In this document: positions 13,345 to 18,984 of the stretch, piece by piece
How the letters are laid out: each line of letters begins with the position of its first letter
Numbering within the stretch: the first letter of the stretch is position 1
Assembly (NCBI GenBank): GCA_007124075.1
Contig: SLFV01000152.1
Coordinates: 1-18,984, forward strand
Source of the DNA: Roseimaritima sp.
Lineage (GTDB): Bacteria > Planctomycetota > Planctomycetia > Pirellulales > Pirellulaceae
DNA: 18,984 bases
Direction: 5' to 3'
Made by a program: the position numbers and the translations under genes
The notes under the pieces: generated by a model
Told to the model about the DNA's origin: nothing
Databases searched by the model: none
Seen by the model: only the letters and a program-made list of their open reading frames with translations

Positions 13345-15882
13345 ATGTTGATGCAATGTCAGGATGGTCAGCGGGTTGATCTTGTTTGCCGCGCGTGGTT
13401 ACTGGTTTGCTGCATCTGGGGGTTGGGGGGGCTGAATGCGTTTGCACAGCGACAAGCCAACGTCAATCCGCCCCAAATTTTAATCGACGGCTGGCAATTG
13501 GAACTGGTCGCGGCGGAACCCGATTTGGTGACCCCCACTGCGTGCTGTTTCGACCAACAGGGCCGGCTGTTTGTGATCGAGTGCCACACGCATTTCCCGC
13601 CGGGGGATTATCCCGGTCCCCAAGCCGATCGGATCTATGTGTTCGATGACACGACGGGAGACGGTCGGGTTGATCGCCAACGTCTGTTTCATGAAGGAAG
13701 TCAGGCAACGATGGGACTTACAGCGACTGCCGACGGCAGTCTGATTGTGGTCACTCGCCAGGAGGTGTTGCGGTTGCGTGACACCACCGGCGACGATGTT
13801 GCCGACGAAGTGAAGCAACTGCTACGTTTGGAAACTGCCACAACCTACCCACACAATGGCCTGGCAGGGGTCGCCGTTGGTCCCGATGGTAGGTTGTACG
13901 TCGGGCAAGGTGAAAATTTTGGCGAGGCCTACCAATTGGTCGGCAGCGATGCAAGCCTGCAAACCGGCAGCGGTGAGGGTGGCAATATTTTTGTTTGCGA
14001 TGCCGATGGCAGCAATGTGGAACGCTTTGCAACAGGATTATGGAACCCGTTCGGGATCTCCTTCGACAGCTCCGGGAGATTGTGGCAGGCGGGAAATGAC
14101 CCGGACGCGATGCCGCCATGCCGGTTGTTGCATGTCGTCAAAGGGGGAGACTACGGTTTCCAATTTCGCTTTGGTCGGGCAGGGACGCATCCGCTGCAGG
14201 CTTGGAATGGCGAACTACCGGGGACGTTGCCGATGACTGCGGGTACCGGCGAAGCACCCTGTGCGGTGATCGCGCATGAAGGGTATTTATGGGTCACAAG
14301 CTGGGGAGACAATCGGCTGGAACGGTACACTCTAACGTCCCAGGGTGCGTCGTGGAGCAGTGGCACGGAAGTCGTTGTGCAAGGAACCGGATCGTTTCGC
14401 CCCGTCGGCTTGGCAGTTGCCCCGGACGGGGCGTTGTACTTTACCGACTGGGTTGATCGCAGCTATCCGGTCCACGGAAAGGGACGGTTGTGGCGGTTTT
14501 CTCCCCCGGCGACTGGCGGTGCGGCGAGCGGTTGGCTGCCAGAGCTGAGTGGCGCTGAACGGTTAGCTCGGAGGTTGGAAGGTGATGCGTCGATGCCCTT
14601 AGCCGAGCGATTGCAGGAATTGGAAAGCGACGATCCCTTCTTGCGACATGCGGCGATGATGGGCTTGCTTGCGACCGGTCAGCTAAAATCGCTTGCGATC
14701 GACGGCAGCATGACGCAAAACCAACAAATTGCGTTCTTGCTGGCCCACCGCTGGCGGGAGTTGACGAACCCCGAGGCGTTTGCACAGCGGGAACGCAATC
14801 GCCTACTTGGCAGGGGCCTGACGCGTCGCAATCAGGAGACCATGTTGACGGCAATTCGTTGGGCGGCAGAACGCGAGGTAAAGTCGTTTTTGCCCACTTT
14901 GCATGCGTTACTGGATCGGCCCGACTTGAATCATCAAACCTTCGCTGCCGTGATGGCCGCCATCGCTTATCTGGAGACCGGCTCGGTCGCGCGCGGCAGG
15001 CGCGATCCGGCGCGCGAGGAGCGTTTAGTGCAGTATGCGGGGGACCAGGACAAGCCCATCGAACTGCGTGCTGCTGCGGTCGAGCTGCTTCCCAGCGATT
15101 CGGACCAACCCAGTTCGGAGGAACTGGCGCGTTGGCTGCGACAGCAGGATAACCGTCTATTCCAGATTGCGGTGGGACGCCTGCTGGCCTCCCGGACCGA
15201 TGAAACCACCTATGCGATTTTGGCGGAACTGGCGGCCGATGAAACCATCGCTGTGGAAACCCGTGCCGATGCGGCGGCGGCACTCGCACCCCAAGCAGCA
15301 AAATTTGCCGCAGTCCTGAATCGGCTTGCTTTGCCCCGACAGAAGGAGCCGCTGCGACAAGAGGCCAATCGTATCCTTCAACGCGGCGGGCAGCGGGACG
15401 CGCCATCCAAACCGTCGCGCGATGACTTGGCTGGCTGGCACCGATTGACAGGCAGCGGCGGCAACCCCGATGCGGGAAGGCGTGTCTTTTTTCGCACAAC
15501 CTGTGCGAATTGTCATGCGCATTCGCACCGCGGGGCCAATACCGGTCCCGATCTGACCACACTGGCCGGTCAGATGACTCCGCTGCGAGTGCTGGAGTCG
15601 ATCTTGCAGCCAAGCAAGGAAATTGGGCCGCTGTACGTCGCGTATCGGGTGCTGACGCAGGAGGGTCGGATCCTGACCGGGTTGAAGCTGGATGCGACCA
15701 AGGCTGGTGAGAAGCTGGTGATGCAGGGAGCCGATGGGGACCTGTTTACGGTGCCGTTGGCGGATATCGAAAGCATGCAGCCAATCAACCAGTCGATCAT
15801 GCCAGCCGGACTGGAGGAGGGACTGAGTCTTGCCGAAATGCGTGATCTTGTGGCGTTTTTGACTACGCCCAAGACTCCGTAA
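13345..15882 (+). CDS. secreted PVC-type heme-binding (CxxCH) beta-propeller protein
   Basis: An 845-residue exported protein of the large family found in the PVC bacteria. Residues 1-34 form a signal peptide (hydrophobic core LLVCCIWGLGGLNAFA, likely cut after NAFA). The N-terminal half (about 45-385) is a six-bladed-propeller, sugar-dehydrogenase-like domain with repeats such as DTTGDGRVD and TTGDDVADE and blades containing VGPDGRLYVG and APDGALYFTDW. An alpha-helical HEAT-like region follows (about 400-680). The C-terminal cytochrome c-type domain has CANCH at 720-724, GPDLT at 733-737, and an ILQPSKEI segment typical of the family. The ATG at 13345 has GAGGT 6 bases upstream; GTG 13342 is also in frame. 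The substrate is unknown; periplasmic oxidation with electron transfer through heme is a family inference. Confidence 0.9.
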   Translation: MLMQCQDGQRVDLVCRAWLLVCCIWGLGGLNAFAQRQANVNPPQILIDGWQLELVAAEPDLVTPTACCFDQQGRLFVIECHTHFPPGDYPGPQADRIYVFDDTTGDGRVDRQRLFHEGSQATMGLTATADGSLIVVTRQEVLRLRDTTGDDVADEVKQLLRLETATTYPHNGLAGVAVGPDGRLYVGQGENFGEAYQLVGSDASLQTGSGEGGNIFVCDADGSNVERFATGLWNPFGISFDSSGRLWQAGNDPDAMPPCRLLHVVKGGDYGFQFRFGRAGTHPLQAWNGELPGTLPMTAGTGEAPCAVIAHEGYLWVTSWGDNRLERYTLTSQGASWSSGTEVVVQGTGSFRPVGLAVAPDGALYFTDWVDRSYPVHGKGRLWRFSPPATGGAASGWLPELSGAERLARRLEGDASMPLAERLQELESDDPFLRHAAMMGLLATGQLKSLAIDGSMTQNQQIAFLLAHRWRELTNPEAFAQRERNRLLGRGLTRRNQETMLTAIRWAAEREVKSFLPTLHALLDRPDLNHQTFAAVMAAIAYLETGSVARGRRDPAREERLVQYAGDQDKPIELRAAAVELLPSDSDQPSSEELARWLRQQDNRLFQIAVGRLLASRTDETTYAILAELAADETIAVETRADAAAALAPQAAKFAAVLNRLALPRQKEPLRQEANRILQRGGQRDAPSKPSRDDLAGWHRLTGSGGNPDAGRRVFFRTTCANCHAHSHRGANTGPDLTTLAGQMTPLRVLESILQPSKEIGPLYVAYRVLTQEGRILTGLKLDATKAGEKLVMQGADGDLFTVPLADIESMQPINQSIMPAGLEEGLSLAEMRDLVAFLTTPKTP

Positions 15883-15989
15883 GCAACGTTCGCCTGTTTT
15901 TCCCTGGGTGCCCCGGGGAAGTCCCGCTCGGCTGAGAGGACTGGCGTAGCCGTGGTTGCCCCGTCCCTCGATTCCGTTCGGGAAACAGA

Positions 15990-17375
15990 TCAGCTTTGCG
16001 GCCCGTGTGATGCAACCGAAGGCGGATTGCGGTGATCGCCACCGATCGCCAACCGATCTACTACTGCGGCGCCAATGGCGTCGCCCCAGCAGTTGATCGC
16101 TGTGCGAAACCGATCTACCAGCCAGTCGACAGACAGGATCAGACCGATGTACTCCACCGGCAGGCCCACGGCCCCCAGAACAATCAGCATGGTCACCAGA
16201 CCCGCTTCGGGAATCCCCGCCGCACCGATCGCTGCCAGCGTGGCCGTCAGCGCAATGATCCACTGCTGCTCCAGTCCCATTGGAATACCCAACGCCTGCG
16301 CGATAAACAGCACCGCAACGGCTTCGTACAGAGCAGTCCCGTCCATGTTGATCGTCGCTCCCAGCGGCACCACAAACTCCGTCGCTTCACGCGAAACACC
16401 CGCTGACATAGACGCCTGGATGGTCAGAGGCAGCGTGGCGGTGGAACTGGCGGTCGAAAAGGCAGTCAACAAGGCTCGCGATAAACCCACCGCGAATCGG
16501 AATGGATTTCGCTTGGTAACCAGCCAATATAGGGCAGGTAAGACAACGCACCCATGGATCGCTAACCCCCCCACGACGGTCGCAAAGTACCAGCCGATCT
16601 GACGCAGTTCGGTCAGCAACTGATCCTCGTATTGTGCGGTTCCAAAACGGGCGGCCACCAGACAAAAAATCCCCAGCGGTGCCAGTTTCATCAGTAACAA
16701 CACCAGTCGCATCATCACCTCGTTGGCCTGTTGGATGACAGCCGTCAACGTTTGGACTTGCTGCGGGATCGTCGTCAGGACACCCCCTAAAACCATGGCA
16801 AACAGGATGATGGGCAGCAGTTCATTCCGTACCGCAGCGGCCAGAAGGTTGTCACTGACCAACATCAGCGATAGCCCGCGAGCGATATCACGGATCTGCG
16901 GTGAAAGTGGCTGCCCATCGGGTAAGGGTTGCATCACTTCCGCGATGTCGGCGGCGGGCAAATCGGTCGCCCTGGCCAGATGATTGATGATTTGGCGTTT
17001 GGTGGTTCGCGCGTTCTGGCCACCAAATTCCTCCATCCGTTCGCTTGGAACGGTCCCACTGCCAGGACGAATCAGATTCACCAGAGTGATTCCCAGCAGC
17101 ACCGCCACCACTGTCGTCAGGAGGTAGTAAAGCACAGCGTAGGCCCCCGGTTTGCCTAACCGCCGAACATCACCCAAGGCCAGCACACCGCACAGCACGG
17201 AGGTGAATACCAGCGGGACCACCAACATCCGCAATGCCCGCAAAAACAACTCGCCTCCAATTTCGGTTGCCATCGCCACGCGAGGAAATAACACCGCCAG
17301 CACCACCGCAGCCACGATTGCAACGCAAATCCAAAACGTCAACGAGTGGAAATAGAAACCGAAGCGTCGCGGCAT
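15990..17375 (-). CDS. dicarboxylate/amino acid:cation symporter (DAACS family, EAAT-like)
   Basis: A 461-residue elevator-type transporter that should import acidic amino acids or dicarboxylates with Na+ or H+. Hydrophobic helices span the chain. The HP1 serine-rich motif is STASSTATLPL at 308-318, the TM7 motif is GATINMDGTALYEAV at 339-353, and HP2 is GAAGIPEAGLVTM at 384-396. TM8 reads SVDWLVDRFRTAIN at 415-428, with Asp421, Arg424, Thr425 and Asn428 in the positions that bind the substrate in GltPh. The retained Arg424 favours an acidic substrate. The frame is open to 17750, but the extra residues overlap miaA and lack membrane character; the ATG at 17375 begins MPRRFGFYF just before helix 1. 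miaA ends 14 bp upstream on the same strand. Confidence 0.93.
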   Translation of the reverse strand: MPRRFGFYFHSLTFWICVAIVAAVVLAVLFPRVAMATEIGGELFLRALRMLVVPLVFTSVLCGVLALGDVRRLGKPGAYAVLYYLLTTVVAVLLGITLVNLIRPGSGTVPSERMEEFGGQNARTTKRQIINHLARATDLPAADIAEVMQPLPDGQPLSPQIRDIARGLSLMLVSDNLLAAAVRNELLPIILFAMVLGGVLTTIPQQVQTLTAVIQQANEVMMRLVLLLMKLAPLGIFCLVAARFGTAQYEDQLLTELRQIGWYFATVVGGLAIHGCVVLPALYWLVTKRNPFRFAVGLSRALLTAFSTASSTATLPLTIQASMSAGVSREATEFVVPLGATINMDGTALYEAVAVLFIAQALGIPMGLEQQWIIALTATLAAIGAAGIPEAGLVTMLIVLGAVGLPVEYIGLILSVDWLVDRFRTAINCWGDAIGAAVVDRLAIGGDHRNPPSVASHGPQS

Positions 17376-17389
17376 GGACTTTCCTGACC

Positions 17390-18346
17390 TTACTTTCCGT
17401 CTACCAGGCGCAAAACGAAATCGCATTGCTGACGCACGTGCGCAAGCTCCGTCATCGGAATCGAACGCAGCTCGCCCAGACCGCGGAGGAAAGTCTCCTG
17501 ACGTCGCGCCAGTTGCCGTGTACGCGTCTGAACGGCCGTGATTGTATCGCTCAACGGAATCCGCTGCTGCAAATGCTCGATCACTTCGGCGTACCCTACC
17601 GCTTTGACGGCCGTCGGACTGAGCGTTTGATATCGGTCCAACAACGCTTGGGTCTCCGCCACCAGACCGTTGGTAAACATGTCGGTTACGCGCTGATCGA
17701 TTCGCCGATGCAACGCCTGGCGTGGCCATTGACACCAAAACACCTTGCAATTTTCGGCGGCGTGCCTCTGTTCCAACTGCATTTGCCGATGACTAAGCGG
17801 TTGCCCGGTCGCCCATGCAACTTCCAACGCTCGCGTCATCCGCCGCATATCATTGGGGTGCAATCGGAAAGCGGTCAGCGGATCAACCTGCCACAATCGC
17901 TCCCGCAAAGCCTCCAGTCCGTAGCGTCGGACGTCGTCTGCCACCTGCTGCCGAAACTGCCAGTCCGCTGGCGGCCCTGGGTCAAAACCTCGCAAAATTC
18001 CTTTCAAATACATCGGTGTCCCGCCGACGAACAAAACCTCCTTGCCACGCGCATGAATTTCACTGGCGGCTTGATGAGCCGCCTGCAGGTACTGTGCAAC
18101 GCTGAACCGTTGATCGGGGGGGACTAGGTCAATCGCATGATGCTGGATAATTTGCTGTTGTTCCGGGGACGGCTTCGCGGTGCCGATGTCCATCTGCTGG
18201 TAGACCGCCATCGAATCCATTGAGACGATTTCCGCGTTGATGGTGCTGGCAAGCTGGATGGCAAGGTTGGATTTACCCGCCGCCGTCGGACCGGTTAAAA
18301 CCCAGCAACGATCGATCAGAGGCAGAAATGCGGTCGAATGCGACAT
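17390..18346 (-). CDS. miaA: tRNA dimethylallyltransferase
   Basis: MiaA transfers a dimethylallyl group to N6 of A37 in tRNAs that read codons starting with U. The 318-residue protein has the P-loop GPTAAGKS at 19-26, the segment DSMAVYQQMDIGTAKP at 44-59 containing the general-base aspartate, the FVGGTPMYLKG motif at about 106-116, and the C-terminal LARRQETFLR. Length and motif order are normal. No Shine-Dalgarno is visible at the ATG (18346). The symporter gene follows after 14 bp and the TPR/LecA-like gene ends 124 bp upstream, all on the minus strand. The tRNA-Leu(GAG) in this window reads CUN codons and is not expected to be its substrate. Confidence 0.95.
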   Translation of the reverse strand: MSHSTAFLPLIDRCWVLTGPTAAGKSNLAIQLASTINAEIVSMDSMAVYQQMDIGTAKPSPEQQQIIQHHAIDLVPPDQRFSVAQYLQAAHQAASEIHARGKEVLFVGGTPMYLKGILRGFDPGPPADWQFRQQVADDVRRYGLEALRERLWQVDPLTAFRLHPNDMRRMTRALEVAWATGQPLSHRQMQLEQRHAAENCKVFWCQWPRQALHRRIDQRVTDMFTNGLVAETQALLDRYQTLSPTAVKAVGYAEVIEHLQQRIPLSDTITAVQTRTRQLARRQETFLRGLGELRSIPMTELAHVRQQCDFVLRLVDGK

Positions 18347-18470
18347 TACCGACAGTAGCTAAGGATCAGAAACGGGCCATGCAGCCGCCAAATGTAGCAA
18401 CTCGTCAACCGTCGACCAACCCGCACACCAACAGCCTGGCATCGAACCGCCCAGCGGGCGACCCTCGCAG

Positions 18471-18984
18471 CTACTTGAAGGTGCTGCGAATCGCCACATC
18501 AATCGTCCCCTCGTTACGGGACGGGTCAATCGAGTACATTTTCAGGTGTAGCATGCCTCCTCGCTCCGCAGTGAATGAATGGCTTTCACCGATCCGAAAA
18601 GGGCGTCCTAGCTCCGGTTTACCCGGCGGCGCGACGACGCCAATCAGCGCTCCTAGCTTCAATCGGTTGTCTTTGATTTGCATCGAATCAGGAATCTGCA
18701 CGCCATTGGGACCAACCTCTGTCGCAACGGTCCAAGCACCTTTGGCAAGCAAATGCACTGGAGACCCGGGAACGATTTCAACTCCGGTGGGTTGCCAATC
18801 CTGATCGGCCATCACTCGGACAATTTTACGATCTTGCGCCTGGGCTTCTTTCGTCATTTTCAAAGCCTGATCGGCTAGTTTGTGATCAGGCGCAACACGC
18901 AGCAGTGATTCATAAACAGCCTGCGCCCCGCCAAAATTTTTCTTCCGCTCGTATTCGTTGGCCAATCGCTCCGCTTTGATAATA
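18471..18984 (-). CDS. TPR-like segment plus LecA-like (PA-I lectin-type) domain, partial (C-terminal part)
   Basis: The frame is open to the right edge, so only the last 171 codons are seen and the start is outside. The visible N-terminal part (AERLANEYERKKNF, then AQAVYESLLRVAPDHKLAD) looks like one tetratricopeptide helix pair. The following 110 residues resemble the beta-sandwich of the PA-I galactophilic lectin: DWQPTGVEIVPGSPVHLLAKG, a W-T segment, GPNGV, LGALIGVV, FRIGESHSF, GGMLHLKMYSIDPSRNEG, and a final VAIRSTF strand. In that family the calcium and sugar sites lie near the last loop; the exact ligands are not clearly conserved here. Sugar binding is therefore only possible. The stop lies 124 bp before miaA. 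Confidence 0.65.
   Translation of the reverse strand, partial: IIKAERLANEYERKKNFGGAQAVYESLLRVAPDHKLADQALKMTKEAQAQDRKIVRVMADQDWQPTGVEIVPGSPVHLLAKGAWTVATEVGPNGVQIPDSMQIKDNRLKLGALIGVVAPPGKPELGRPFRIGESHSFTAERGGMLHLKMYSIDPSRNEGTIDVAIRSTFK

Noticed and set aside
15900..15920. Hairpin TTCCCTGGG/CCCCGGGGAA between convergent genes as a terminator
   Set aside because: The 9 bp stem has one wobble pair, but the T-run is on the wrong side for the plus-strand gene and gives an A-run for the minus-strand gene.
14441..16263. Two long minus-strand frames (390 and 368 codons) antisense to the heme protein gene
   Set aside because: They are low-information Arg/Ser/Pro-rich readings opposite a gene with clear domains; long antisense frames are expected in GC-rich DNA.
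17376..17750. N-terminal extension of the symporter to 586 residues
   Set aside because: The extra 125 residues are hydrophilic, lie wholly over the 3' part of miaA in another frame, and the family N-terminus fits the ATG at 17375.

Overview
The window looks like a piece of a planctomycete chromosome, most likely of the Pirellulales (Rhodopirellula/Blastopirellula type). Three lineage-typical items point there. One is a DUF1559 pseudopilin-like protein with an H-X9-DG tail, paired with a small lipoprotein (10854-12381). Another is a large secreted protein with a C-terminal PVC-type CxxCH heme domain (13345-15882). The third is a bacterial tetrahydromethanopterin (H4MPT) biosynthesis locus (4052-6187). 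The DNA is moderately GC-rich. I saw no insertion sequences, prophage genes or CRISPR arrays. Most genes are housekeeping or lineage-core.

Layout. 1-2140 (minus strand): a PilZ-like membrane protein, apt, then rpsP and trmD (cut by the left edge), with no rimM between the last two. 2141-2671: a long gap full of nested inverted repeats, ending in the gltA promoter. 2672-6187 (plus): citrate synthase, then a tightly overlapping trio of glutamine amidotransferase (pabA/trpG type), a DUF447 flavoprotein and beta-RFAP synthase. 6244-6333 (minus): an unlisted 29-codon gene for a single-pass membrane peptide with a strong Shine-Dalgarno. 6639-10084 (plus): an EVE-domain protein, then an SDR oxidoreductase, a CdsA-like cytidylyltransferase and a TatD nuclease in an apparent operon. 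10146-10754: tRNA-His(GTG) and tRNA-Leu(GAG), followed by a strong terminator. 10854-12381 (minus): DUF1559 protein and lipoprotein. About 960 bp without a recognisable gene follow. 13345-15882 (plus): the secreted heme/beta-propeller protein. 15990-18984 (minus): the 3' part of a TPR/LecA-like protein, miaA, and a dicarboxylate/amino-acid:cation symporter resembling animal EAATs.

How the genes fit together. The pabA-DUF447-beta-RFAP synthase trio can be read as one unit: PabA-type glutaminase helps supply p-aminobenzoate, beta-RFAP synthase joins it to PRPP in the first committed step of methanopterin synthesis, and DUF447 is a recurrent but uncharacterised companion. apt, rpsP, trmD, miaA and the tRNAs belong to nucleotide salvage and translation. 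The CdsA-like protein, the symporter, the lipoprotein and the secreted heme protein act at the envelope. The least explained parts are the structured gap upstream of gltA, the 29-aa membrane peptide, and a CdsA homologue whose signature motif departs from consensus. Motif and start calls were made by eye; no database search was run.
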